Shown here: in pieces, positions 40,434 to 52,824 of the stretch
Layout of the letters: each line of letters opens with the position of its first letter
Numbering within the stretch: position 1 is the stretch's first letter
NCBI GenBank assembly: GCA_001695595.3
Contig: MBPM02000165.1
Span: 1-64,000 of the forward strand
Length of the DNA stretch: 64,000 nt
Source: Plasmopara viticola
Lineage: Eukaryota > Oomycota > Peronosporomycetes > Peronosporales > Peronosporaceae
Direction: 5' to 3'
Translations under genes and position numbers: made by a program
Notes under the pieces: generated by a model
The model's input: only the letters and a program-made list of their open reading frames with translations
Told to the model about the DNA's origin: nothing
The model's database searches: none

Positions 40434-40735
40434 GATTTTCATCCTAACACATAACGTGCTGTCTTATTGCATTTTGCTAACAAGAACGACAAACTCGTGC
40501 GCAATTGTATTAGTCCATGGCTATAGCACGTAATCGACGTAAACGTTGCAAAACCAAAGCGAGACTTCAGCCTCGTCGGTTGACTTTTAAAAGAGCCATT
40601 GTGAGGATACACGATTAAAGCTGCAAGGTCGTTTAAGACTATTGTAGGGTTGTTTTATGCTTCCAAAGTCCTTTTTACTTGTACTGATAATCTGGTTAAG
40701 GTAGTGACTTGAAAAAGGAGACGTGGTCTTTAAAC

Positions 40736-40808
40736 GTCCCCGTGGCCCAATGGATAAGGCATCCGCCTACGAAGCGGGAGATTGCGGGTTCGAGTCCCGT
40801 CGGAGACT
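40736..40808 (+). tRNA. tRNA-Arg (ACG), unit 91
   Basis: 375 nt after unit 90; standard B spacer, next leader shortened to aaaaagacgtgg. Confidence 0.95.
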
Positions 40809-41108
40809 GATTTTCATCCTAACACATAACGTGCTGTCTTATTGCATTTTGCTAACAAGAACGACAAACTCGTGCGCAATTGTATTAGTCCCATGGCTAT
40901 AGCACGTAATCGACGTAAACGTTGCAAAACCAAAGCGAGACTTCAGCCTCGTCGGTTGACTTTTAAAAGAGCCATTGTGAGGATACACGATTAAAGCTGC
41001 AAGGTCGTTTAAGACTATTGTAGGGTTGTTTTATGCTTCCAAAGTCCTCTTTTCTTGTACTGATAATCTGGTTAAGGTAGTGACTTGAAAAAGACGTGGT
41101 CTTTAAAC

Positions 41109-41181
41109 GTCCCCGTGGCCCAATGGATAAGGCATCCGCCTACGAAGCGGGAGATTGCGGGTTCGAGTCCCGTCGGAGACT
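41109..41181 (+). tRNA. tRNA-Arg (ACG), unit 92
   Basis: 373 nt after unit 91; tccatgg, T-tract cctctttttg. Confidence 0.95.
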
Positions 41182-41482
41182 GATTTTCATCCTAACACAT
41201 AACGTGCTGTCTTATTGCATTTTGCTAACAAGAACGACAAACTCGTGCGCAATTGTATTAGTCCATGGCTATAGCACGTAATCGACGTAAACGTTGCAAA
41301 ACCAAAGCGAGACTTCAGCCTCGTCGGTTGACTTTTAAAAGAGCCATTGTGAGGATACACGATTAAAGCTGCAAGGTCGTTTAAGACTATTGTAGGGTTG
41401 TTTTATGCTTCCAAAGTCCTCTTTTTGTACTGATAATCTGGTTAAGGTAGTGACTTGAAAAAGGAGACGTGGTCTTTAAAAC

Positions 41483-41555
41483 GTCCCCGTGGCCCAATGG
41501 ATAAGGCATCCGCCTACGAAGCGGGAGATTGCGGGTTCGAGTCCCGTCGGAGACT
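41483..41555 (+). tRNA. tRNA-Arg (ACG), unit 93
   Basis: 374 nt after unit 92; T-tract cctttttttg. Confidence 0.95.
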
Positions 41556-41856
41556 GATTTTCATCCTAACACATAACGTGCTGTCTTATTGCATTTTGCT
41601 AACAAGAACGACAAACTCGTGCGCAATTGTATTAGTCCCATGGCTATAGCACGTAATCGACGTAAACGTTGCAAAACCAAAGCGAGACTTCAGCCTCGTC
41701 GGTTGACTTTTAAAAGAGCCATTGTGAGGATACACGATTAAAGCTGCAAGGTCGTTTAAGACTATTGTAGGGTTGTTTTATGCTTCCAAAGTCCTTTTTT
41801 TGTACTGATAATCTGGTTAAGGTAGTGACTTGAAAAAGGAGACGTGGTCTTTAAAC

Positions 41857-41929
41857 GTCCCCGTGGCCCAATGGATAAGGCATCCGCCTACGAAGCGGGA
41901 GATTGCGGGTTCGAGTCCCGTCGGAGACT
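41857..41929 (+). tRNA. tRNA-Arg (ACG), unit 94
   Basis: 374 nt after unit 93; T-tract cctcttttttg. Confidence 0.95.
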
Positions 41930-42232
41930 GATTTTCATCCTAACACATAACGTGCTGTCTTATTGCATTTTGCTAACAAGAACGACAAACTCGTGCGCAA
42001 TTGTATTAGTCCCATGGCTATAGCACGTAATCGACGTAAACGTTGCAAAACCAAAGCGAGACTTCAGCCTCGTCGGTTGACTTTTAAAAGAGCCATTGTG
42101 AGGATACACGATTAAAGCTGCAAGGTCGTTTAAGACTATTGTAGGGTTGTTTTATGCTTCCAAAGTCCTCTTTTTTGTACTGATAATCTGGTTAAGGTAG
42201 TGACTTGAAAAAGGAGACGTGGTCTTTAAAAC

Positions 42233-42305
42233 GTCCCCGTGGCCCAATGGATAAGGCATCCGCCTACGAAGCGGGAGATTGCGGGTTCGAGTCCCGTCGG
42301 AGACT
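42233..42305 (+). tRNA. tRNA-Arg (ACG), unit 95
   Basis: 376 nt after unit 94; standard B spacer. Confidence 0.95.
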
Positions 42306-42608
42306 GATTTTCATCCTAACACATAACGTGCTGTCTTATTGCATTTTGCTAACAAGAACGACAAACTCGTGCGCAATTGTATTAGTCCCATGGCTATAGC
42401 ACGTAATCGACGTAAACGTTGCAAAACCAAAGCGAGACTTCAGCCTCGTCGGTTGACTTTTAAAAGAGCCATTGTGAGGATACACGATTAAAGCTGCAAG
42501 GTCGTTTAAGACTATTGTAGGGTTGTTTTATGCTTCCAAAGTCCTCTTTTCTTGTACTGATAATCTGGTTAAGGTAGTGACTTGAAAAAGGAGACGTGGT
42601 CTTTAAAC

Positions 42609-42681
42609 GTCCCCGTGGCCCAATGGATAAGGCATCCGCCTACGAAGCGGGAGATTGCGGGTTCGAGTCCCGTCGGAGACT
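42609..42681 (+). tRNA. tRNA-Arg (ACG), unit 96
   Basis: 376 nt after unit 95; standard B spacer, short next leader. Confidence 0.95.
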
Positions 42682-42981
42682 GATTTTCATCCTAACACAT
42701 AACGTGCTGTCTTATTGCATTTTGCTAACAAGAACGACAAACTCGTGCGCAATTGTATTAGTCCCATGGCTATAGCACGTAATCGACGTAAACGTTGCAA
42801 AACCAAAGCGAGACTTCAGCCTCGTCGGTTGACTTTTAAAAGAGCCATTGTGAGGATACACGATTAAAGCTGCAAGGTCGTTTAAGACTATTGTAGGGTT
42901 GTTTTATGCTTCCAAAGTCCTCTTTTCTTGTACTGATAATCTGGTTAAGGTAGTGACTTGAAAAAGACGTGGTCTTAAAAC

Positions 42982-43054
42982 GTCCCCGTGGCCCAATGGA
43001 TAAGGCATCCGCCTACGAAGCGGGAGATTGCGGGTTCGAGTCCCGTCGGAGACT
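42982..43054 (+). tRNA. tRNA-Arg (ACG), unit 97
   Basis: 373 nt after unit 96; standard B spacer. Confidence 0.95.
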
Positions 43055-43358
43055 GATTTTCATCCTAACACATAACGTGCTGTCTTATTGCATTTTGCTA
43101 ACAAGAACGACAAACTCGTGCGCAATTGTATTAGTCCCATGGCTATAGCACGTAATCGACGTAAACGTTGCAAAACCAAAGCGAGACTTCAGCCTCGTCG
43201 GTTGACTTTTAAAAGAGCCATTGTGAGGATACACGATTAAAGCTGCAAGGTCGTTTAAGACTATTGTAGGGTTGTTTTATGCTTCCAAAGTCCTCTTTTC
43301 TTGTACTGATAATCTGGTTAAGGTAGTGACTTGAAAAAGGAGACGTGGTCTTTAAAAC

Positions 43359-43431
43359 GTCCCCGTGGCCCAATGGATAAGGCATCCGCCTACGAAGCGG
43401 GAGATTGCGGGTTCGAGTCCCGTCGGAGACT
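43359..43431 (+). tRNA. tRNA-Arg (ACG), unit 98
   Basis: 377 nt after unit 97; standard B spacer. Confidence 0.95.
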
Positions 43432-43734
43432 GATTTTCATCCTAACACATAACGTGCTGTCTTATTGCATTTTGCTAACAAGAACGACAAACTCGTGCGC
43501 AATTGTATTAGTCCCATGGCTATAGCACGTAATCGACGTAAACGTTGCAAAACCAAAGCGAGACTTCAGCCTCGTCGGTTGACTTTTAAAAGAGCCATTG
43601 TGAGGATACACGATTAAAGCTGCAAGGTCGTTTAAGACTATTGTAGGGTTGTTTTATGCTTCCAAAGTCCTCTTTTCTTGTACTGATAATCTGGTTAAGG
43701 TAGTGACTTGAAAAAGGAGACGTGGTCTTTAAAC

Positions 43735-43807
43735 GTCCCCGTGGCCCAATGGATAAGGCATCCGCCTACGAAGCGGGAGATTGCGGGTTCGAGTCCCGTC
43801 GGAGACT
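43735..43807 (+). tRNA. tRNA-Arg (ACG), unit 99
   Basis: 376 nt after unit 98; form C T-tract inside the otherwise uniform core. Confidence 0.95.
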
Positions 43808-44110
43808 GATTTTCATCCTAACACATAACGTGCTGTCTTATTGCATTTTGCTAACAAGAACGACAAACTCGTGCGCAATTGTATTAGTCCCATGGCTATA
43901 GCACGTAATCGACGTAAACGTTGCAAAACCAAAGCGAGACTTCAGCCTCGTCGGTTGACTTTTAAAAGAGCCATTGTGAGGATACACGATTAAAGCTGCA
44001 AGGTCGTTTAAGACTATTGTAGGGTTGTTTTATGCTTTCGAACTCCTCTTTTCTTGTACTGATAATCTGGTTAAGGTAGTGACTTGAAAAAGGAGACGTG
44101 GTCTTAAAAC

Positions 44111-44183
44111 GTCCCCGTGGCCCAATGGATAAGGCATCCGCCTACGAAGCGGGAGATTGCGGGTTCGAGTCCCGTCGGAGACT
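44111..44183 (+). tRNA. tRNA-Arg (ACG), unit 100
   Basis: 376 nt after unit 99; short form C T-tract. Confidence 0.95.
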
Positions 44184-44485
44184 GATTTTCATCCTAACAC
44201 ATAACGTGCTGTCTTATTGCATTTTGCTAACAAGAACGACAAACTCGTGCGCAATTGTATTAGTCCCATGGCTATAGCACGTAATCGACGTAAACGTTGC
44301 AAAACCAAAGCGAGACTTCAGCCTCGTCGGTTGACTTTTAAAAGAGCCATTGTGAGGATACACGATTAAAGCTGCAAGGTCGTTTAAGACTATTGTAGGG
44401 TTGTTTTATGCTTTCGAACTCCTCTTTCTTGTACTGATAATCTGGTTAAGGTAGTGACTTGAAAAAGGAGACGTGGTCTTTAAAC

Positions 44486-44558
44486 GTCCCCGTGGCCCAA
44501 TGGATAAGGCATCCGCCTACGAAGCGGGAGATTGCGGGTTCGAGTCCCGTCGGAGACT
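44486..44558 (+). tRNA. tRNA-Arg (ACG), unit 101
   Basis: 375 nt after unit 100; standard B spacer. Confidence 0.95.
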
Positions 44559-44860
44559 GATTTTCATCCTAACACATAACGTGCTGTCTTATTGCATTTT
44601 GCTAACAAGAACGACAAACTCGTGCGCAATTGTATTAGTCCCATGGCTATAGCACGTAATCGACGTAAACGTTGCAAAACCAAAGCGAGACTTCAGCCTC
44701 GTCGGTTGACTTTTAAAAGAGCCATTGTGAGGATACACGATTAAAGCTGCAAGGTCGTTTAAGACTATTGTAGGGTTGTTTTATGCTTCCAAAGTCCTCT
44801 TTTCTTGTACTGATAATCTGGTTAAGGTAGTGACTTGAAAAAGGAGACGTGGTCTTAAAC

Positions 44861-44933
44861 GTCCCCGTGGCCCAATGGATAAGGCATCCGCCTACGAAGC
44901 GGGAGATTGCGGGTTCGAGTCCCGTCGGAGACT
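44861..44933 (+). tRNA. tRNA-Arg (ACG), unit 102
   Basis: 375 nt after unit 101; standard B spacer. Confidence 0.95.
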
Positions 44934-45237
44934 GATTTTCATCCTAACACATAACGTGCTGTCTTATTGCATTTTGCTAACAAGAACGACAAACTCGTGC
45001 GCAATTGTATTAGTCCCATGGCTATAGCACGTAATCGACGTAAACGTTGCAAAACCAAAGCGAGACTTCAGCCTCGTCGGTTGACTTTTAAAAGAGCCAT
45101 TGTGAGGATACACGATTAAAGCTGCAAGGTCGTTTAAGACTATTGTAGGGTTGTTTTATGCTTCCAAAGTCCTCTTTTCTTGTACTGATAATCTGGTTAA
45201 GGTAGTGACTTGAAAAAGGAGACGTGGTCTTTAAAAC

Positions 45238-45310
45238 GTCCCCGTGGCCCAATGGATAAGGCATCCGCCTACGAAGCGGGAGATTGCGGGTTCGAGTCCC
45301 GTCGGAGACT
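45238..45310 (+). tRNA. tRNA-Arg (ACG), unit 103
   Basis: 377 nt after unit 102; standard B spacer. Confidence 0.95.
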
Positions 45311-45612
45311 GATTTTCATCCTAACACATAACGTGCTGTCTTATTGCATTTTGCTAACAAGAACGACAAACTCGTGCGCAATTGTATTAGTCCCATGGCT
45401 ATAGCACGTAATCGACGTAAACGTTGCAAAACCAAAGCGAGACTTCAGCCTCGTCGGTTGACTTTTAAAAGAGCCATTGTGAGGATACACGATTAAAGCT
45501 GCAAGGTCGTTTAAGACTATTGTAGGGTTGTTTTATGCTTCCAAAGTCCTCTTTTCTTGTACTGATAATCTGGTTAAGGTAGTGACTTGAAAAAGGAGAC
45601 GTGGTCTTAAAC

Positions 45613-45685
45613 GTCCCCGTGGCCCAATGGATAAGGCATCCGCCTACGAAGCGGGAGATTGCGGGTTCGAGTCCCGTCGGAGACT
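45613..45685 (+). tRNA. tRNA-Arg (ACG), unit 104
   Basis: 375 nt after unit 103; standard B spacer. Confidence 0.95.
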
Positions 45686-45986
45686 GATTTTCATCCTAAC
45701 ACATAACGTGCTGTCTTATTGCATTTTGCTAACAAGAACGACAAACTCGTGCGCAATTGTATTAGTCCCATGGCTATAGCACGTAATCGACGTAAACGTT
45801 GCAAAACCAAAGCGAGACTTCAGCCTCGTCGGTTGACTTTTAAAAGAGCCATTGTGAGGATACACGATTAAAGCTGCAAGGTCGTTTAAGACTATTGTAG
45901 GGTTGTTTTATGCTTCCAAAGTCCTCTTTTCTTGTACTGATAATCTGGTTAAGGTAGTGACTTGAAAAAGAACGTGGTCTTAAAAC

Positions 45987-46059
45987 GTCCCCGTGGCCCA
46001 ATGGATAAGGCATCCGCCTACGAAGCGGGAGATTGCGGGTTCGAGTCCCGTCGGAGACT
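45987..46059 (+). tRNA. tRNA-Arg (ACG), unit 105
   Basis: 374 nt after unit 104; T-tract cctttttttg. Confidence 0.95.
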
Positions 46060-46361
46060 GATTTTCATCCTAACACATAACGTGCTGTCTTATTGCATTT
46101 TGCTAACAAGAACGACAAACTCGTGCGCAATTGTATTAGTCCCATGGCTATAGCACGTAATCGACGTAAACGTTGCAAAACCAAAGCGAGACTTCAGCCT
46201 CGTCGGTTGACTTTTAAAAGAGCCATTGTGAGGATACACGATTAAAGCTGCAAGGTCGTTTAAGACTATTGTAGGGTTGTTTTATGCTTCCAAAGTCCTT
46301 TTTTTGTACTGATAATCTGGTTAAGGTAGTGACTTGAAAAAGGAGACGTGGTCTTTAAAAC

Positions 46362-46434
46362 GTCCCCGTGGCCCAATGGATAAGGCATCCGCCTACGAAG
46401 CGGGAGATTGCGGGTTCGAGTCCCGTCGGAGACT
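46362..46434 (+). tRNA. tRNA-Arg (ACG), unit 106
   Basis: 375 nt after unit 105; first of eleven units in a row (106-116) with the same B spacer and T-tract. Confidence 0.95.
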
Positions 46435-46736
46435 GATTTTCATCCTAACACATAACGTGCTGTCTTATTGCATTTTGCTAACAAGAACGACAAACTCGTG
46501 CGCAATTGTATTAGTCCCATGGCTATAGCACGTAATCGACGTAAACGTTGCAAAACCAAAGCGAGACTTCAGCCTCGTCGGTTGACTTTTAAAAGAGCCA
46601 TTGTGAGGATACACGATTAAAGCTGCAAGGTCGTTTAAGACTATTGTAGGGTTGTTTTATGCTTCCAAAGTCCTCTTTTCTTGTACTGATAATCTGGTTA
46701 AGGTAGTGACTTGAAAAAGGAACGTGGTCTTTAAAC

Positions 46737-46809
46737 GTCCCCGTGGCCCAATGGATAAGGCATCCGCCTACGAAGCGGGAGATTGCGGGTTCGAGTCCCG
46801 TCGGAGACT
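46737..46809 (+). tRNA. tRNA-Arg (ACG), unit 107
   Basis: 375 nt after unit 106; leader with ggaacgtgg. Confidence 0.95.
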
Positions 46810-47112
46810 GATTTTCATCCTAACACATAACGTGCTGTCTTATTGCATTTTGCTAACAAGAACGACAAACTCGTGCGCAATTGTATTAGTCCCATGGCTA
46901 TAGCACGTAATCGACGTAAACGTTGCAAAACCAAAGCGAGACTTCAGCCTCGTCGGTTGACTTTTAAAAGAGCCATTGTGAGGATACACGATTAAAGCTG
47001 CAAGGTCGTTTAAGACTATTGTAGGGTTGTTTTATGCTTCCAAAGTCCTCTTTTCTTGTACTGATAATCTGGTTAAGGTAGTGACTTGAAAAAGGAGACG
47101 TGGTCTTTAAAC

Positions 47113-47185
47113 GTCCCCGTGGCCCAATGGATAAGGCATCCGCCTACGAAGCGGGAGATTGCGGGTTCGAGTCCCGTCGGAGACT
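47113..47185 (+). tRNA. tRNA-Arg (ACG), unit 108
   Basis: 376 nt after unit 107; uniform core unit. Confidence 0.95.
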
Positions 47186-47488
47186 GATTTTCATCCTAAC
47201 ACATAACGTGCTGTCTTATTGCATTTTGCTAACAAGAACGACAAACTCGTGCGCAATTGTATTAGTCCCATGGCTATAGCACGTAATCGACGTAAACGTT
47301 GCAAAACCAAAGCGAGACTTCAGCCTCGTCGGTTGACTTTTAAAAGAGCCATTGTGAGGATACACGATTAAAGCTGCAAGGTCGTTTAAGACTATTGTAG
47401 GGTTGTTTTATGCTTCCAAAGTCCTCTTTTCTTGTACTGATAATCTGGTTAAGGTAGTGACTTGAAAAAGGAGACGTGGTCTTTAAAC

Positions 47489-47561
47489 GTCCCCGTGGCC
47501 CAATGGATAAGGCATCCGCCTACGAAGCGGGAGATTGCGGGTTCGAGTCCCGTCGGAGACT
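47489..47561 (+). tRNA. tRNA-Arg (ACG), unit 109
   Basis: 376 nt after unit 108; uniform core unit. Confidence 0.95.
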
Positions 47562-47864
47562 GATTTTCATCCTAACACATAACGTGCTGTCTTATTGCAT
47601 TTTGCTAACAAGAACGACAAACTCGTGCGCAATTGTATTAGTCCCATGGCTATAGCACGTAATCGACGTAAACGTTGCAAAACCAAAGCGAGACTTCAGC
47701 CTCGTCGGTTGACTTTTAAAAGAGCCATTGTGAGGATACACGATTAAAGCTGCAAGGTCGTTTAAGACTATTGTAGGGTTGTTTTATGCTTCCAAAGTCC
47801 TCTTTTCTTGTACTGATAATCTGGTTAAGGTAGTGACTTGAAAAAGGAGACGTGGTCTTTAAAC

Positions 47865-47937
47865 GTCCCCGTGGCCCAATGGATAAGGCATCCGCCTACG
47901 AAGCGGGAGATTGCGGGTTCGAGTCCCGTCGGAGACT
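47865..47937 (+). tRNA. tRNA-Arg (ACG), unit 110
   Basis: 376 nt after unit 109; uniform core unit. Confidence 0.95.
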
Positions 47938-48239
47938 GATTTTCATCCTAACACATAACGTGCTGTCTTATTGCATTTTGCTAACAAGAACGACAAACTC
48001 GTGCGCAATTGTATTAGTCCCATGGCTATAGCACGTAATCGACGTAAACGTTGCAAAACCAAAGCGAGACTTCAGCCTCGTCGGTTGACTTTTAAAAGAG
48101 CCATTGTGAGGATACACGATTAAAGCTGCAAGGTCGTTTAAGACTATTGTAGGGTTGTTTTATGCTTCCAAAGTCCTCTTTTCTTGTACTGATAATCTGG
48201 TTAAGGTAGTGACTTGAAAAAGGAACGTGGTCTTAAAAC

Positions 48240-48312
48240 GTCCCCGTGGCCCAATGGATAAGGCATCCGCCTACGAAGCGGGAGATTGCGGGTTCGAGTC
48301 CCGTCGGAGACT
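48240..48312 (+). tRNA. tRNA-Arg (ACG), unit 111
   Basis: 375 nt after unit 110; leader ggaacgtggtctt. Confidence 0.95.
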
Positions 48313-48615
48313 GATTTTCATCCTAACACATAACGTGCTGTCTTATTGCATTTTGCTAACAAGAACGACAAACTCGTGCGCAATTGTATTAGTCCCATGG
48401 CTATAGCACGTAATCGACGTAAACGTTGCAAAACCAAAGCGAGACTTCAGCCTCGTCGGTTGACTTTTAAAAGAGCCATTGTGAGGATACACGATTAAAG
48501 CTGCAAGGTCGTTTAAGACTATTGTAGGGTTGTTTTATGCTTCCAAAGTCCTCTTTTCTTGTACTGATAATCTGGTTAAGGTAGTGACTTGAAAAAGGAG
48601 ACGTGGTCTTAAAAC

Positions 48616-48688
48616 GTCCCCGTGGCCCAATGGATAAGGCATCCGCCTACGAAGCGGGAGATTGCGGGTTCGAGTCCCGTCGGAGACT
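48616..48688 (+). tRNA. tRNA-Arg (ACG), unit 112
   Basis: 376 nt after unit 111; uniform core unit. Confidence 0.95.
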
Positions 48689-48992
48689 GATTTTCATCCT
48701 AACACATAACGTGCTGTCTTATTGCATTTTGCTAACAAGAACGACAAACTCGTGCGCAATTGTATTAGTCCCATGGCTATAGCACGTAATCGACGTAAAC
48801 GTTGCAAAACCAAAGCGAGACTTCAGCCTCGTCGGTTGACTTTTAAAAGAGCCATTGTGAGGATACACGATTAAAGCTGCAAGGTCGTTTAAGACTATTG
48901 TAGGGTTGTTTTATGCTTCCAAAGTCCTCTTTTCTTGTACTGATAATCTGGTTAAGGTAGTGACTTGAAAAAGGAGACGTGGTCTTTAAAAC

Positions 48993-49065
48993 GTCCCCGT
49001 GGCCCAATGGATAAGGCATCCGCCTACGAAGCGGGAGATTGCGGGTTCGAGTCCCGTCGGAGACT
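48993..49065 (+). tRNA. tRNA-Arg (ACG), unit 113
   Basis: 377 nt after unit 112; start of four successive 377-nt periods. Confidence 0.95.
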
Positions 49066-49369
49066 GATTTTCATCCTAACACATAACGTGCTGTCTTATT
49101 GCATTTTGCTAACAAGAACGACAAACTCGTGCGCAATTGTATTAGTCCCATGGCTATAGCACGTAATCGACGTAAACGTTGCAAAACCAAAGCGAGACTT
49201 CAGCCTCGTCGGTTGACTTTTAAAAGAGCCATTGTGAGGATACACGATTAAAGCTGCAAGGTCGTTTAAGACTATTGTAGGGTTGTTTTATGCTTCCAAA
49301 GTCCTCTTTTCTTGTACTGATAATCTGGTTAAGGTAGTGACTTGAAAAAGGAGACGTGGTCTTTAAAAC

Positions 49370-49442
49370 GTCCCCGTGGCCCAATGGATAAGGCATCCGC
49401 CTACGAAGCGGGAGATTGCGGGTTCGAGTCCCGTCGGAGACT
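49370..49442 (+). tRNA. tRNA-Arg (ACG), unit 114
   Basis: 377 nt after unit 113; appears identical to its neighbours over the whole unit. Confidence 0.95.
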
Positions 49443-49746
49443 GATTTTCATCCTAACACATAACGTGCTGTCTTATTGCATTTTGCTAACAAGAACGACA
49501 AACTCGTGCGCAATTGTATTAGTCCCATGGCTATAGCACGTAATCGACGTAAACGTTGCAAAACCAAAGCGAGACTTCAGCCTCGTCGGTTGACTTTTAA
49601 AAGAGCCATTGTGAGGATACACGATTAAAGCTGCAAGGTCGTTTAAGACTATTGTAGGGTTGTTTTATGCTTCCAAAGTCCTCTTTTCTTGTACTGATAA
49701 TCTGGTTAAGGTAGTGACTTGAAAAAGGAGACGTGGTCTTTAAAAC

Positions 49747-49819
49747 GTCCCCGTGGCCCAATGGATAAGGCATCCGCCTACGAAGCGGGAGATTGCGGGT
49801 TCGAGTCCCGTCGGAGACT
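49747..49819 (+). tRNA. tRNA-Arg (ACG), unit 115
   Basis: 377 nt after unit 114; appears identical to its neighbours. Confidence 0.95.
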
Positions 49820-50123
49820 GATTTTCATCCTAACACATAACGTGCTGTCTTATTGCATTTTGCTAACAAGAACGACAAACTCGTGCGCAATTGTATTAGT
49901 CCCATGGCTATAGCACGTAATCGACGTAAACGTTGCAAAACCAAAGCGAGACTTCAGCCTCGTCGGTTGACTTTTAAAAGAGCCATTGTGAGGATACACG
50001 ATTAAAGCTGCAAGGTCGTTTAAGACTATTGTAGGGTTGTTTTATGCTTCCAAAGTCCTCTTTTCTTGTACTGATAATCTGGTTAAGGTAGTGACTTGAA
50101 AAAGGAGACGTGGTCTTTAAAAC

Positions 50124-50196
50124 GTCCCCGTGGCCCAATGGATAAGGCATCCGCCTACGAAGCGGGAGATTGCGGGTTCGAGTCCCGTCGGAGACT
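50124..50196 (+). tRNA. tRNA-Arg (ACG), unit 116
   Basis: 377 nt after unit 115; last of the identical run; next leader has an extra CT (gtctcttaaaac). Confidence 0.95.
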
Positions 50197-50501
50197 GATT
50201 TTCATCCTAACACATAACGTGCTGTCTTATTGCATTTTGCTAACAAGAACGACAAACTCGTGCGCAATTGTATTAGTCCCATGGCTATAGCACGTAATCG
50301 ACGTAAACGTTGCAAAACCAAAGCGAGACTTCAGCCTCGTCGGTTGACTTTTAAAAGAGCCATTGTGAGGATACACGATTAAAGCTGCAAGGTCGTTTAA
50401 GACTATTGTAGGGTTGTTTTATGCTTCCAAAGTCCTCTTTTCTTGTACTGATAATCTGGTTAAGGTAGTGACTTGAAAAAGGAGACGTGGTCTCTTAAAA
50501 C

Positions 50502-50574
50502 GTCCCCGTGGCCCAATGGATAAGGCATCCGCCTACGAAGCGGGAGATTGCGGGTTCGAGTCCCGTCGGAGACT
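50502..50574 (+). tRNA. tRNA-Arg (ACG), unit 117
   Basis: 378 nt after unit 116; T-tract cctctttttg. Confidence 0.95.
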
Positions 50575-50875
50575 GATTTTCATCCTAACACATAACGTGC
50601 TGTCTTATTGCATTTTGCTAACAAGAACGACAAACTCGTGCGCAATTGTATTAGTCCCATGGCTATAGCACGTAATCGACGTAAACGTTGCAAAACCAAA
50701 GCGAGACTTCAGCCTCGTCGGTTGACTTTTAAAAGAGCCATTGTGAGGATACACGATTAAAGCTGCAAGGTCGTTTAAGACTATTGTAGGGTTGTTTTAT
50801 GCTTCCAAAGTCCTCTTTTTGTACTGATAATCTGGTTAAGGTAGTGACTTGAAAAAGGAGACGTGGTCTTTAAAC

Positions 50876-50948
50876 GTCCCCGTGGCCCAATGGATAAGGC
50901 ATCCGCCTACGAAGCGGGAGATTGCGGGTTCGAGTCCCGTCGGAGACT
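50876..50948 (+). tRNA. tRNA-Arg (ACG), unit 118
   Basis: 374 nt after unit 117; T-tract cctctttttg. Confidence 0.95.
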
Positions 50949-51249
50949 GATTTTCATCCTAACACATAACGTGCTGTCTTATTGCATTTTGCTAACAAGA
51001 ACGACAAACTCGTGCGCAATTGTATTAGTCCCATGGCTATAGCACGTAATCGACGTAAACGTTGCAAAACCAAAGCGAGACTTCAGCCTCGTCGGTTGAC
51101 TTTTAAAAGAGCCATTGTGAGGATACACGATTAAAGCTGCAAGGTCGTTTAAGACTATTGTAGGGTTGTTTTATGCTTCCAAAGTCCTCTTTTTGTACTG
51201 ATAATCTGGTTAAGGTAGTGACTTGAAAAAGGAGACGTGGTCTTAAAAC

Positions 51250-51322
51250 GTCCCCGTGGCCCAATGGATAAGGCATCCGCCTACGAAGCGGGAGATTGCG
51301 GGTTCGAGTCCCGTCGGAGACT
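51250..51322 (+). tRNA. tRNA-Arg (ACG), unit 119
   Basis: 374 nt after unit 118; T-tract cctcttttttg. Confidence 0.95.
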
Positions 51323-51625
51323 GATTTTCATCCTAACACATAACGTGCTGTCTTATTGCATTTTGCTAACAAGAACGACAAACTCGTGCGCAATTGTATT
51401 AGTCCCATGGCTATAGCACGTAATCGACGTAAACGTTGCAAAACCAAAGCGAGACTTCAGCCTCGTCGGTTGACTTTTAAAAGAGCCATTGTGAGGATAC
51501 ACGATTAAAGCTGCAAGGTCGTTTAAGACTATTGTAGGGTTGTTTTATGCTTCCAAAGTCCTCTTTTTTGTACTGATAATCTGGTTAAGGTAGTGACTTG
51601 AAAAAGGAGACGTGGTCTTTAAAAC

Positions 51626-51698
51626 GTCCCCGTGGCCCAATGGATAAGGCATCCGCCTACGAAGCGGGAGATTGCGGGTTCGAGTCCCGTCGGAGACT
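51626..51698 (+). tRNA. tRNA-Arg (ACG), unit 120
   Basis: 376 nt after unit 119; standard B spacer. Confidence 0.95.
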
Positions 51699-51999
51699 GA
51701 TTTTCATCCTAACACATAACGTGCTGTCTTATTGCATTTTGCTAACAAGAACGACAAACTCGTGCGCAATTGTATTAGTCCCATGGCTATAGCACGTAAT
51801 CGACGTAAACGTTGCAAAACCAAAGCGAGACTTCAGCCTCGTCGGTTGACTTTTAAAAGAGCCATTGTGAGGATACACGATTAAAGCTGCAAGGTCGTTT
51901 AAGACTATTGTAGGGTTGTTTTATGCTTCCAAAGTCCTCTTTTCTTGTACTGATAATCTGGTTAAGGTAGTGACTTGAAAAAGGAACGTGGTCTTAAAC

Positions 52000-52072
52000 G
52001 TCCCCGTGGCCCAATGGATAAGGCATCCGCCTACGAAGCGGGAGATTGCGGGTTCGAGTCCCGTCGGAGACT
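52000..52072 (+). tRNA. tRNA-Arg (ACG), unit 121
   Basis: 374 nt after unit 120; T-tract cctttttttg. Confidence 0.95.
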
Positions 52073-52374
52073 GATTTTCATCCTAACACATAACGTGCTG
52101 TCTTATTGCATTTTGCTAACAAGAACGACAAACTCGTGCGCAATTGTATTAGTCCCATGGCTATAGCACGTAATCGACGTAAACGTTGCAAAACCAAAGC
52201 GAGACTTCAGCCTCGTCGGTTGACTTTTAAAAGAGCCATTGTGAGGATACACGATTAAAGCTGCAAGGTCGTTTAAGACTATTGTAGGGTTGTTTTATGC
52301 TTCCAAAGTCCTTTTTTTGTACTGATAATCTGGTTAAGGTAGTGACTTGAAAAAGGAGACGTGGTCTTTAAAAC

Positions 52375-52447
52375 GTCCCCGTGGCCCAATGGATAAGGCA
52401 TCCGCCTACGAAGCGGGAGATTGCGGGTTCGAGTCCCGTCGGAGACT
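52375..52447 (+). tRNA. tRNA-Arg (ACG), unit 122
   Basis: 375 nt after unit 121; standard B spacer. Confidence 0.95.
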
Positions 52448-52751
52448 GATTTTCATCCTAACACATAACGTGCTGTCTTATTGCATTTTGCTAACAAGAA
52501 CGACAAACTCGTGCGCAATTGTATTAGTCCCATGGCTATAGCACGTAATCGACGTAAACGTTGCAAAACCAAAGCGAGACTTCAGCCTCGTCGGTTGACT
52601 TTTAAAAGAGCCATTGTGAGGATACACGATTAAAGCTGCAAGGTCGTTTAAGACTATTGTAGGGTTGTTTTATGCTTCCAAAGTCCTCTTTTCTTGTACT
52701 GATAATCTGGTTAAGGTAGTGACTTGAAAAAGGAGACGTGGTCTTTAAAAC

Positions 52752-52824
52752 GTCCCCGTGGCCCAATGGATAAGGCATCCGCCTACGAAGCGGGAGATTG
52801 CGGGTTCGAGTCCCGTCGGAGACT
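52752..52824 (+). tRNA. tRNA-Arg (ACG), unit 123
   Basis: 377 nt after unit 122; T-tract cctttttttg. Confidence 0.95.
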